In this document: in pieces, positions 23,169-34,640 of the stretch
Numbering within the stretch: the first letter of the stretch is position 1
Layout of the letters: the number at the start of each line of letters is the position of its first letter
Source: Allacma fusca
Taxonomy: Eukaryota > Arthropoda > Collembola > Symphypleona > Sminthuridae
Length of the DNA: 64,000 bases
Direction of reading: 5' to 3'
NCBI GenBank assembly: GCA_947179485.1
Contig: OX359245.1
Span: forward strand, 20,385,067-20,449,066
Program-made: the position numbers and the translations under genes
The notes under the pieces: generated by a model
Databases searched by the model: none
The model's input: only the letters and a program-made list of their open reading frames with translations
Told to the model about the DNA's origin: nothing

Positions 23169-25382
23169 ATGGTCTTGAAACATGTGGTTCTTACTGGCCC
23201 GCCAGGTATTGCAAGTGTAATTTTTCAATTGTTACTTTTAATTTAACTCGGGTGTTAAAAAATAATGCATGGCGCAAGTTTTGTATCTTTGCTAATCTAA
23301 TTTTAAATTGTTGGACAATTTCTTTGTATGAAAATTTTGTTGTGGGGAAATTTTGTTGTGGGAAATTTTGTTTTGGGGAAATTTTGTTGTGGGGAAATTT
23401 TTTTGTAACGGGATGAATTATTTGTTATGCTCCTGCGTCAATTTACACTATACTGAGTCATGTTTCAGACATTCAGACTTTCAGAGAACTGCTTATAAGG
23501 AATAGTTCGTATAAGGGGCAAATAACCTCTGGTCCTTTGCGTATCCCTTATATCGAGATTAATTGCGTGCATAATTCATTATTTTACAATTTTGCTTCAG
23601 GAGTGGGTAAGACAACATTGGTTCAAAAAGTCTGTAAGGCTTTGGAAAGTAAGAGCATCCCAATTTGTGGATTTGTGACGCAAGAAGTTCGCGAGCATGG
23701 CCAAAGAATCGGGTTTCAGATCATAACAATGGATGGGAAAGTTGGAACGTTATCTAGCGTAAAGTAATTAATTAATAATTAATTTTAGTAATACCATTGG
23801 CTGTAGTAATTGTGTCCCTGGCAATTAGTGTTTAACCATATGCGTAAGTTGTTGGCAGTTGGTACGCTGTAGGGCGATTTTTGATCTGTATTAAGTGTGA
23901 TATTACATCAATTTGATTATGAAAGTAACAACAATGGATGAATAGAAATGACTTGAGTTGATCATTGAATTGTTAAAAATTTTATGAAGCATTAAAAGAT
24001 TTGAACAAATTCCTTGAAAAACTTATTTTTTAAAGGTCAAAAAGTCCATATCGTCGGTGAAGAGGCAAAATGATCTAGGTGCATAATCGATTAGAATCAA
24101 AATGATCTACATAACTTTTCCCCTAAAGGCAAAATGAACTGGGTGCAAGCCTCTTTAAAAGTAAAATGATCTACATACAATTTTCCATAAAAGCAAAATG
24201 ATCTAAGTGCTGGCCTAATTTTTTTTGTGAGAAAAATAGCATCTGTAAGGAGGACACGTGGCTTATAAGGACTAACAATGACTGTAATTGACCTTGGGTT
24301 GTGGGTTAATATTCTCTGAAGGGTTTGCTATTACTAAGGATCATTCCGGCAACTAAAGTTAATTTCACTTATTGCATCTAATACATTTTTAGTTACGAAA
24401 ACTGCAATATTCATTTATTTTAAAATCGACGAATTAAAAGACGATTCAAAATCACAGTGTGCTCATGTGTTAGTGTGTACATTGAATTGGTTTTCCCTTT
24501 AATAATTCTCAACGCGGAGTTTCTTCAAATCGTATTTTACGATCATCACCATTATCATAACATTCGGATTCATTTTCAAATGTTAAATCATAATTGACAA
24601 TATATTTTTTTCAATGTTACTGAAAGAATGAAATGAAGGCATTGGGGAATTTAATGCACATATAAAAGATTTTGAATACCTCACATTTTTGTACACCGGC
24701 ATTAGAATGTGTTTACTTTTATTGTTTTTATTATAATTTGTATCTAGATCATTTTGCTTTTAGGAAAAACTGCATCTAGATCATTTTGCTTTTAAAATTC
24801 AATGCAAGTAGATCATTTTGCCTTTAGTGAAACTGTAAGTAGATCATTTTGATTCTAATCGATCATGCACCTAGATCATTTTGCCTCTTCACCGACGATA
24901 TAAAGTTGGGATGTACGGAGTTGAGTTGCAAGAATTTGAGAGTGTTGCACTTCCCATATTTCAGAAGGTATTTAATATAGTCAAGATGATTTGTTTTAAT
25001 TCATTCATGTTTATTATAGTCTAATAAATAATTTGAATTCGTATTCTCTGATATGATTCTGTTCATAAAAATAATTTTTGTCCTTTTTACTTGCATTTTG
25101 CTTGCACAGGAACCTCAACCGGGGAGTATTCTCATTATTGATGAAATAGGTAAAATGGAAATGTTCAGCAAACGATTCCAGGTAGCAGTCCGGGAAGCTT
25201 TTACTTCGGATCTAACAATTTTGGCAACAATTCCAATTCCTAAGGGGAAACCGATCGCCCTGGTGGAAGAAGTTCGGCAAAATCCCAACTCAAAGCTCTT
25301 CCAGATTGATAGGTCTAATAGAAATACGGTTCTACTGGATATTCTCAAGATACTTTGCCCAAATGCCGAAGTTAATGCCTAA
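23169..25382 (+). CDS. NTPCR: Cancer-related nucleoside-triphosphatase, exon 3 split by a transposon
   Basis: Exons: 23169-23205, 23601-23763, 24036-24050 continuing at 24901-24967, and 25110-25382. Exon 1 plus 2 give [19 protein letters not shown], the Walker A loop of this THEP1-type P-loop NTPase, which hydrolyses NTPs to NDPs. Exon 4 has the Walker B region ([12 protein letters not shown]) and the family-typical [14 protein letters not shown]. The exon encoding [14 protein letters not shown] is interrupted. Reading from 24036 to 24050, removing 24051-24898 with one TA, and resuming at 24901 restores perfect phase with both neighbours. Without removal, the frame meets TGA within four codons of the element. 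The assembled product would be about 184 residues, close to the vertebrate length of about 190. Either this allele is broken or the insert is spliced out (see findings). Confidence 0.85.
23485..23569. mobile_element. Remnant related to the pogo-like MITE family
   Basis: Within NTPCR intron 1, TTATAAGGAATAG and ATCCCTTATATCGAGATT lie in inverted orientation about 60 bases apart. They resemble the CCCTTATA words of the 13175 element. Termini are eroded and no TA duplication is clear. Confidence 0.35.
24051..24898. mobile_element. 848-bp non-autonomous DNA transposon inside NTPCR exon 3
   Basis: Terminal inverted repeats of about 60 bp differ at only one position; the outer bases are TCGTCGGTGAAGAGG. 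TA flanks both ends (24049-24050, 24899-24900). Sub-terminal sequence carries a degenerate array of GCAAAATGATCTA units about 30-36 bp apart at the left and their complement TAGATCATTTTGC at the right. The whole element is therefore a near-palindrome of short iterons. No open frame encodes a transposase. The near-identical ends suggest recent movement. The TA duplication fits Tc1/mariner-like integration, but I do not recognise the family. Confidence 0.9.
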
Positions 25383-26224
25383 ATAATTTCTATGGTGGAT
25401 ACTCATGATTACTGATCACTAATCACTACAATATGAATCTCACTGAAAAGTAAAACAAATCATAATATCTATTATTCCTAAAATCCATTGTAAGTACAGT
25501 ATACGCGATTCAAGGAACATCACAATCTTTTGACCTCGTAAAATTATTTCCAATGTGTATACCTATATCCAATGTGTATATATATATCTTTTTTAAGAAT
25601 AATTCATATGAGATCTGGTACCCAAACAAATCTTATATAGTACGAACGTTTTCCCTAAACATTGGCTTGTTTTAATCCATACCTTGAATACGAAATAAAC
25701 ACAGTTGCATCCAGCAAAACATTTTTACTTCCCCCAACTAGCTTGTAGCCCACAAATAAACTTGTTCTATGTTTCATATTTCTACGGCCCAAAACATTTG
25801 CAGCAGTCAAAGATTTACATATAAATTAACATACAGCCATTAATAAAATGCAATTTCTGTAAATACAATTCTTAGGTAGTAAAGAAGGAAAGAAATACAT
25901 ATCATAGTAGGATTTAATCCAGCAGTGGAATTTTATTCAACAATGATCAATCTTATATTAATAACAGAATCCGCAGAATCTTGCGCAAAAATTCAATTCG
26001 AATCCATATCAACGAAACATTTTCAGTAAATTGACCATTGAAAATATTAACAATACAGATTGACGATACATTTCAAACAATTCAAACCACTGACTTCCCA
26101 GCTGGAAATCTTATTAAACTCTAATAATTTACATTTTATGCTGAGCACCATGAATGCTACACTTTTTTAAATTACGATGGCTCCATACATGAAACTTTTG
26201 ACTACTTCGTACTTCAAAAATCAT
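25383..26224. other. Convergent 3' spacer
   Basis: Lies between the convergent NTPCR and UQCRQ genes. AATAAA at about 25693-25698 could end NTPCR. No other gene seen. Confidence 0.35.
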
Positions 26225-26695
26225 TTACGATTCATTTTCGTAATCCGCAGGGTTCTTCCTCATCAGCCGCTTATGTTCCTTTTCTGTCTGATCATAAATC
26301 ACATAGCCTATGACGAAAGCTGCAAAAAGAAGTAAAAACCAAATAAAATTCCAGAAACATTAACTCCGAAAATATTTTGTACAATAATTATAGCGCAAAG
26401 CTTTTGCAAGCATCACGGATTACTTTGATTTCTTAAATAATAGAACATTTTGTATAACCGAAATTTTCAAAGCAATGTACACGCGCAAAATAATTAAGCT
26501 CTTGAATAGTGATTAAATTAGTGAACTTTGATCCTTACGGGGAACAACCCGGAAAAACTGCTCGCGGCATCTTCTAAATATATTCGGAACGCCCTTGCTG
26601 ATAGCTCCAGCGAAAGCTCTTTGCTCAAAGGGTGAAATCTTGTAAGTGATGATGCCCCGGACTTTAGCCAAAGTTCCAAATCCGTGACCTCCCAT
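26225..26695 (-). CDS. UQCRQ: Cytochrome b-c1 complex subunit 8
   Basis: Two exons, 26539-26695 and 26225-26319, join through a phase-1 intron to give 83 residues, matching the usual 80 or so. The N-terminal part has YKISPFEQRAFAG, KGVPNIFRR and FFRVVP, the core of the family (SPFEQRA ... KGIPN ... RFFRVVP in animals). Exon 2 supplies the single transmembrane helix (FVIGYVIYD) and the matrix or intermembrane end KNPADYENES, which matches the conserved KNPADYEND-type tail. The protein is a small nuclear-encoded subunit of mitochondrial respiratory complex III that binds next to cytochrome b. It lies in tandem with, and downstream of, the prosaposin gene on the same strand. Confidence 0.95.
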
Positions 26696-27355
26696 GGTGG
26701 AAAAATGTATTTAAATTGTTTTGAAAAATCTGAAGAGAACCTCCGTCAGCCTCTCGCAATAGAAAGTTTAATATGGTTGACTATTTTGAACCTTCGCAGA
26801 GCTTCTCCCTTGCACAAACATGTGCTTACCCCTCTTATCCTATATTTGTAAAACTTCCCGAAACATAGGACAGATGTCGACTTTCGTATAATATTTGAAA
26901 ACTATTCTTCCTCAAGGTTTTATTTGTAATTGATTTATAATAAATTAAATGTTGATGTAAATAAAGGACCACGACTACGCAGAATGGATCAAACCGACTT
27001 CCGAATTTCAGTAAAACTATAATTTATTGATGTCAAAAGTTCAATTTACCTTATGTTCGTTCACAACATTTAAATATAACTAACAATAAACGATCAAAAT
27101 TAATATTATTGTTGGAGAGAAAACAAGACAAAATCGCAAATAATATTCCACATAATCACAATATTACATAGAAATACAAAACTGAACCTTTGTGGGCTTA
27201 GTGATTCACCACATACAGAGCTCCACATTGGTTAAGTTATAATAATTGTTTACTGTTTTAATAATTCGTGGTCAGATCCCACATGATATTCATTTTATCA
27301 CGGTAATTTATTTCCGAAGGTCAGGTATTAAGTCAGTTAGAAAATGTTAAGCTTT
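26696..27355. other. Spacer between UQCRQ and prosaposin
   Basis: Upstream of UQCRQ and downstream of prosaposin. A reverse-strand AATAAA at 27307-27312 belongs to prosaposin. Nothing else recognised. Confidence 0.35.
27307..27312 (-). promoter_or_regulatory. Polyadenylation signal of prosaposin
   Basis: Reverse-strand AATAAA about 45 bases after the stop codon at 27356. Confidence 0.5.
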
Positions 27356-30300
27356 TTACGCTGTTTTCGGGCAGATGCTCAGGATCGCACAGGCCTTGCC
27401 CTTGTCAGTCCCTTGAGCCACGAGACTCATTAAGTAGGGACCATAGTCTTCAATCATGTTTTTACACTGTAAAAATACAAGATCATTGTTTTTAAAAATA
27501 ACAACATAATTTAATTTTTAAAAGCTTCCAATCAATGCAGTGGTGTGTTTTATAGGAATTTAGTTGGAAGGTGTAAAGGAGATGTTTAAGAGCATTAATG
27601 AAGGAGGATGTGCGAAAAGTTGAATTTTTTATACCAAATTAAAATTTAATTAATATAAATTAATATATTACTTCGGTTCGGTATTTAGAAGGCATAATAG
27701 GGCAAATCTTCTCAACAATACGATCAATCGAGGTTTCTACTTTAGGATCCTCCAACATAGCGCTCAAGTAGTCAGACAGGACAGTGCAGAGTTGGCAACG
27801 TCCCATTGACACATCTTCGATTTCTGCAGTCACAAAGACAAAAAAAAAGGTTTGAAGGGAAAATTATCAAGACAAATTATGCGGAAATAATAATATTAAA
27901 AAGGGTCCCTTAAGATATTAGAATTATAGTCTTTACAGCTAATTTAATTATTGTTCGTTTGTTGTAAGGAAACCTTCAAGTTTTTGCAATTCCTCTTGCG
28001 CATCCAAACTGTTAATGCTGGTGGTGTTGTCATCGCACAATCCCAGTTGAACACATATTTGCTTAGGGTCTTCATAACTGGCTAGATATCCAATAATCAG
28101 CTCACCATACTCTTCAATGAATTTGTTACACTGGCCACTGACACTTTTGGGTAGGTGATCACAGAGGGCTTCTACTTTTCTTTTGATCTCTTCCTGTAAA
28201 TTAAATAAAAATATTTTGTTTCAAATTGTAAGCTCAAAATGATGAGAAACTATAATTTTCATGTTGGGCGATTATTACGAAAACATCGAATCGTTTTATT
28301 AAAGTGGTTGTGTAAATACCTCCGTGGCTCGGTCTTTGAGCTCAGCTTCCAGTTTTTCCATCGCAAATTCACAAATAACGCATTGTTGGCCCCCTTTTAT
28401 TTTACCATTCTGCTTATTAATGTTCAACCCGGGGTGCTGCCTCTGCAAATTTTCAATTTCTCCACGCAAGACTGTTGCAGGCATGAAGCGGTCAAAGGGA
28501 AGGGGTGATTCAATTATGATTTTTGGTGGAGTTGTTGGGGATGTTGGTCTTTGAGACCAGACGCACAAGTGAAGAAGTAAGCAGATTTCCCGAGCGGTTC
28601 CTTCCATTATAATCATCTCCGCTATCTGATTTCCATAGTTATTCATTAGATCCAAACAACTTTGTTGTGAGTGGCGTGGTAGCAAGTTACACACACTGTC
28701 AAGAGCACCGTCAATGGCAGCCTGAAGGAACATTCAATTTTGATTACGAACAACAATTGCAAAGCCATATCGAACGAACCAATGTAAATATTTCGATTCC
28801 GTCGAATATGAGATTGCAGAATTAATTCTCAGTCAATACCTTCGTTTTATTCTGTCCGAGGATTACAATCAGTTTGTGCACAGCCATATGACACAACGGA
28901 CAAGTCGGGAGGTCACCAATTGGACGTCTATCAACCCTCAGGTTACGTTCTCTTTCAACTGGCTGTACATCAGCCTCACCTGGACAAACTCCAAGCTTGG
29001 GGCAGACCTAAAATCCAATGAAAATAACATTTAAAACGCAACTAGTAATTAAAATTTGTTGTACGCACAATAAAATTTCCAAACACAAAATCAACGAGAA
29101 TTTTTCTTACCACACTAGGGTCGATTTCCTGAGCCAATAAAGCTATAAAAGAGTCGCTGTAATTATCCAAAAAGTTCTTGCACTGATCACTCAACTCCTC
29201 TGGTAATCTACTGCAAAGCTTGTCCACCGCATCTTTAATAGATTTCTCGGTCTTGTCATTTTGAATATATTCTTGCACTTGGTTCAATGCCAATTCACAG
29301 AATTCGCAGATTTCCTTGTTTTGCAATGGCTTCTTGTCCAACTCGTCATCTCCAGCAATTCTCTCTGCCGGAATTAGTTCCAGCCGTGGAGAGTTTATTC
29401 GTGCTTCTTCATTTCCAGTCATCCTTTCTGCTGGTACAAGGCTTAGCATAGGAGCTGTGTCTACACTCTGAACATGTGTCGGTAAAATGGTCATCAATGG
29501 GCCGTCCAGGGGTTTACCGAAGAGCTACATTATGGACACATTCAATAAAATGCGAATGCCAATAGCGCTCATTTTTTTACAATACTGTATAAAAAAAGTA
29601 CGTTCAACAAAATATACCTGAAATTTTCCAGTATTAGTGCATACTCCAAGCATACCACAGACTCTGTCGGGGTCCGTTTCATCAACCAAAAGTTGGTATA
29701 AAGCCTTTCCATACTGCTGAGCAAGGTTCAGACACTGCAAGCCACAATATTTTATTAAATGACGAATAGAAGTATTTAAAATGTGTATCCAGTTATCCGC
29801 TACCAGCTGCGCATAATTACAAAATGTAATGTACAATATAAATAAGCAAGGCATTATTAGTAACACCCAATTTCCATTTCTTGCTACATAAGAGATAACA
29901 GATTTCACTCATTCACATAATTTGCAGCAAAAATAATTACATATCATTTTCAAATACAAACAATACTGTACTTCACTCTTTGAAAGGTGTAAATGGTGAA
30001 AGGTGCTCCTGACAAATTTCTTAGCATTTTCTCATGTATAAATTAAAATATAATTATATCTAATTGACCAAATCAAAAAACTCCATTTCCCGTACAATGG
30101 CATACAGACGTTTTAGATGCAAAGTACCATATGCATGAAACCAATGTTCAAAAATTTAGTTTATAACCTTGCCTGTTCGTTACTTAAAAATGTCATAAAT
30201 ACTGGGGTAGTATTCATTTTTTGTAATGGGCTCTTAATTCTACTATTACTGTTAAAGCGGAAAAACATTTATTAAAACAAAAGAAATACCTCTTTCCTGA

Positions 30301-31433
30301 ATTTGCCAGTCTGCTTGCAAATACCCCTAATAAGATCCCTGAACTCATCTTTAGTAGTGTTGGCGACCAGCCATTGTTTTGTGTGTACAACTAGCTGCTT
30401 GCAGAAGTCACAGGGTAGGTCATCGTCCTGAGGTGTCCAAACTCTTACCGAAGTAGAGGATTCGCCAATACTCACCCGACGAATACCAGTCACTTCGCAA
30501 AGCCCCACGAGACCACAAAATTCCTCAGAGTTAACTTTTGTTTGTACATGACTGTAGACATCATCCATATGAGCAAACAGTAAAGCACTGCAGGAGTCTG
30601 AGAAGCTTCCTAAACGACCACAGAGCTGAAAAACGACGAATTGCAATGAGCCATTACGCAATTCGAGAGTGATTCCAATTGTTCTATTATTCCAAGTGTA
30701 CACGTGGTAATTACCATCATGCCTTTCTCCAGTAAATCGTTCTCCGGTAGTCCCTTCAAGAATTGGATTGACTTTCCCATGTAATAGTTGCATTTCGGAC
30801 AAGAGTCCGTAGAAAGATCAAATTTCTTGGTAGAATTCATGTCTTCCAACAATTTGTCAATCCTTGCGGAGTTACAAAGTCCACTCACTGCACAGACAAC
30901 TTGAGGGTCCATTCTTGAGGCCAGGGTATCCACAAGCTCAGGTATAAATTCATCCGCAAGCTCACGACATTCCTTGGCTACGATCTTAATGGGAAGAAGA
31001 TTGCAAGATCCTTCAAGAACCTGACGCAGTTCGTCTTGAGTCTCATTGCTTAGCAACTGGTCCCGAGCTTGTTGAACCATATCCTTACAGATTTGACACA
31101 CAGAGTCATTGTCCTCAGGCAGGGTCATGTCATTCCAGACTTTATCAATACAGTGGTGAATGGCGTGACATTCTTTAGCGTGTCTATAACATATACAGTG
31201 TTCTATGTGGACATTTTCAGATTTAACAAAACTATTGCTAATTTTTTAAAACTAGTTTTGTAATAAGCTTACGTAATATTATGACACCAGTATGACGGTC
31301 CCCGGGTGCACATCTTCTGACCCAACAAATGTTTTGAGGATGGTGCGAACTCATCGTCCCCAGTCCAGGTCACCACGTAGGAACTGACGTGGGAAACTGC
31401 GATTAACAGTAATAAACACACTTTTTTTCTCAT
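27356..31433 (-). CDS. Prosaposin-like precursor: one saposin-A and seven saposin-B domains
   Basis: Ten exons join in phase: 31273-31433, 30715-31183, 30290-30625, 29618-29734, 29111-29524, 28840-29007, 28320-28721, 27974-28193, 27672-27823 and 27356-27466, for about 849 residues. It begins with a signal peptide (MRKKVCLLLLIAVSHVSS). Then comes a saposin-A-type region (CTRGPSYWC ... HHC, about residues 42-64). Seven saposin-B domains follow at about 82-156, 182-253, 282-353, 434-507, 535-608, 669-742 and 772-845. Each keeps the six cysteines in the CxxC...C...C...C...C order. Several N-glycosylation sites sit in the usual place (SNET, ANTT, NKTK). Saposins are released in lysosomes and present sphingolipids to hydrolases. 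The linker repeat LVPAERM / LIPAERI resembles vertebrate prosaposin. No C-terminal saposin-A region is present: it ends at CPKTA. An upstream in-frame Met at 31487 is less likely than 31433. Confidence 0.93.
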
Positions 31434-34400
31434 TGTTCCACTAATTATGTACCACTGATTAATTAATTTGAAATATTGCAGAACCAAATTAAATAGCTGT
31501 TTTATAGTGAAGGAATGCCAACGGCCAAAAAGCTACTAATGCCCTTGCAGTGTCTTGAGAAGCTAAGGAAGATAATAATGTATAAAAATTAATAAAAACT
31601 AAATGAAAGACGCTTTGTCATCTGACTTTGGTACTGGATGACTATTGGGTAAACTACAGGGAATCGACCTATTTTTATCAGCGTTTATAAAGCTCTGTAG
31701 TTTGTTGATAACAAACAGTCAGTGGCTGTGCGTGTTGGTGACAACAAAATGTTTTTATGTACCTACATATGTTACTACTTAAATAAAGGAATTTTCCCAG
31801 GAATATGCTTTCCTGTATTTAAATCTCATATAGACTCATTGAATCAACTACGATCGATTTCATATTTGATTAGCGTAAAGCTCCAACCTCCCAGCAAGTC
31901 CAAAAATGTAAATAACCCCAGCATAAGGCTTTTTTATGGTATCGTCGTTTACGCCAAATCATTACAGTGTACTCAAAGTTATGACCTGACTTGTATAAAT
32001 ACATATATGATTCACGCAGCACATTAGTTATGATTAAGCAGTATGGCAATGTCATTTCTCATAGTCATAGAAGTAGTACGATTACTTAAATAAGGGGAGG
32101 AATGACGGCATTTTCTCTTACATCCTGCTCTGTGAGTTTGAAAATGCTCGTTACAACATAGATATATAACACTGGGATTACTTCTCATAGTAGCGGACTA
32201 CTACGGTTTAAACCCAAACATTTCCAGAAAGTGATAAGTCATCCTCAAGTCATGAAGACTCAACAATCCAATGAAGTATGAACCCCAAACAGCCACGGTC
32301 TTATTGTCTTATTACTCAATTAGTATTCATTGTGCATACAAAAATACTTGCCCACACTTGCATAAAAGTGATTCTTGTAGATAATGCAAATGGTACATGT
32401 ACAAAGTATCCGGTTCCTGATTATGAGTCCTACAATAATTCTACCCTAATATACGATTGCGAAGTAAAATCTAAAACAGTAAATTATTAATGCAAAAAGA
32501 TGACTCACGCAATGTAGGCGACACGCGACGTGATTTTACTGCACATTTCAAAATGCAATGAGTGCCGTATTCATTGCTAATTTTTTTAAACTACGTACCT
32601 ATATTTCCACGTATAAAATCATATTCAGAAAAACAGAATAATAACATATCAATTTAGCTCCGACAAAACATCTCAAATAAGCTGAACAATAACGACGTAA
32701 AGCTCCACTTTAACTAATTCAAGGTAATTTTAAGTACTTGGCACCGACAATATATACAGATGCCAGTAGGTACTTGATTTGTCAGCATTTGACAAAGAAC
32801 CGTCCTACACTGAACAAAACTAATGAGATATGGTAAACAAGTATCCAAAATCCGAAACTAAAAATGATACCAATAATAATTATTAATGTAATGAGGTCTG
32901 AAAATCCGATATGAACAATAAAATTCGTACCAAAATTAGCAAAAGCATCCAACTAAATCTACATAAACCGCATTCAGCTTACATTTAATTAAGCAATAAA
33001 AATATTTTAAAAAGTATTTACACAACCATCGTAAGTTAAAAAGTACATACCTAAATACGTAGAGACAAGCAAAATGAGCAGTTTTGAGATCATTTCTGAT
33101 TCAGGTATGACTCAACGCGTAAGATGACTAAATTGGTTTATATCTGAAAAAATGAGACGCATTTAATACATTCATTGTTGAATTCACTTATTGTCAATTT
33201 AAAATGAGTTTGACTCATCGTCAACACAAACTAAGGTCATAGAACCCTGAATTACTGTATATTAAATTACTACTGGCAAAACTATAGCCACAACCCTTTT
33301 CTGTATCCTGATTTCTTTTTAATTATTCTTGAGTTCGAAATTCAAAGTCAAAAGGTCAACATGAGTTCAACAAAATATTTACTGACTATCCCCCTTGGCA
33401 TACAAAATTCAACTCTAAATCCATTTCCTGATGACAAAGTATTATTGTAAACATTAATTCTGAAATCTGCTTGTCTACTCCAGCTCGAATTTAACACGAG
33501 TAACAATTAAAAATTTGACAGTATTCAAATATAGCATGGAATAAAAACAATTATTCACACAAAACTGCCCTAATCACTGGTCTATCTAATCTTGCACAGA
33601 AAAATATCTACTCCTACACAATCAAAAAACATAATAATAAGTACATTAAATAATTACTTTATGTTTCCAAATACGCATAAATAATCTCATACGTCGTCAA
33701 AATAAACACACTCGAATGAACCTAATTGATATTTTGTTACTACGCAGAATGTGAAAAGTTCAATAAATAACACTTACCAAATAAATAACGAACATGTGTT
33801 CATGTCCTGAATTGAACCCTAACAAATGTCACAAATCTTTAAAAACACTGAATTTCCTTTCTTTCAATCTTTTGCTGCTTTTAAATGGACAAACCTTTAA
33901 ATGTTAAATGTTCACGGCAAGAAAATATTTCCTTCCCTCAGAAATACACAGGGATCTACTATCATATAGTATGGATTTGAATGAATCCAAATACGAGGTA
34001 ACAAAACATGAGCAATGAGTTTGACATTGAGTGTGTCTTATTCCTTCTTCGCTCGGTAATCCTCACATGACTCATTATGTACGTTAATGGTTACTTATGT
34101 CAGTTTGTCTCAAACCAAACTCCTTGCAACCTCAGCCTGTTTACACCAACAGTTCGTATTTATTTTTAACTTGAGGTAAGCTTACTTGCCCAAAGATGGC
34201 TGCAACAAGCGTTAGATTATTCTTGAACTACTTTGATGGATGAGTAATAATTTTTACTAGTAATAATAATTCCTTTTATAGTGTCAGTGTCAATGGTGCC
34301 AGAACATGAGAAATACAGGAGGAGGTAAACAAACGCAGTTCTTATACTTATTAACTTCAAATGCCAATTTATTATTTTTTTTTTCATATTGTTGTAAGTA

Positions 34401-34640
34401 CAAATATATGGGAAAAAAGATTAATTTAGAGACATCTTTACAAAATGAGCGCCATCAATTAAGGATAGGAAATGGCATCAATCGCACGGGCGGATGTTAA
34501 GCCCTTGAGTCGGCACAATTCTACAGGTCATCGGGAAGTGGGGGAAGGAAACGTACAAAATCTGAGACTAACGTGGATAGAAATGTCTTGTGCAAAAATA
34601 CATTAACAACTTTTAGAATATTTTAAAAAGTTAAAGGGAA
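31434..34640. other. AT-rich intergenic region
   Basis: No exon convincingly recognised. An ATG at about 33081 followed by SSFEIISDS and a gtatga donor could be a tiny leading exon but has no partner. Open frames at 31722-32027 and 32278-32490 have non-coding composition. Confidence 0.35.

Noticed and set aside
24030..24902. CRISPR-like array from the repeated AAAATGATCTA words
   Set aside because: Repeats are inverted about a centre, spacers are not unique-length units, and the context is a eukaryotic intron and exon.
24036..24967. Assembly chimera as the explanation for the NTPCR exon split
   Set aside because: Clean TA duplication plus matched inverted ends and perfect frame restoration are hallmarks of transposition, not of mis-joining; still worth a read-level check.
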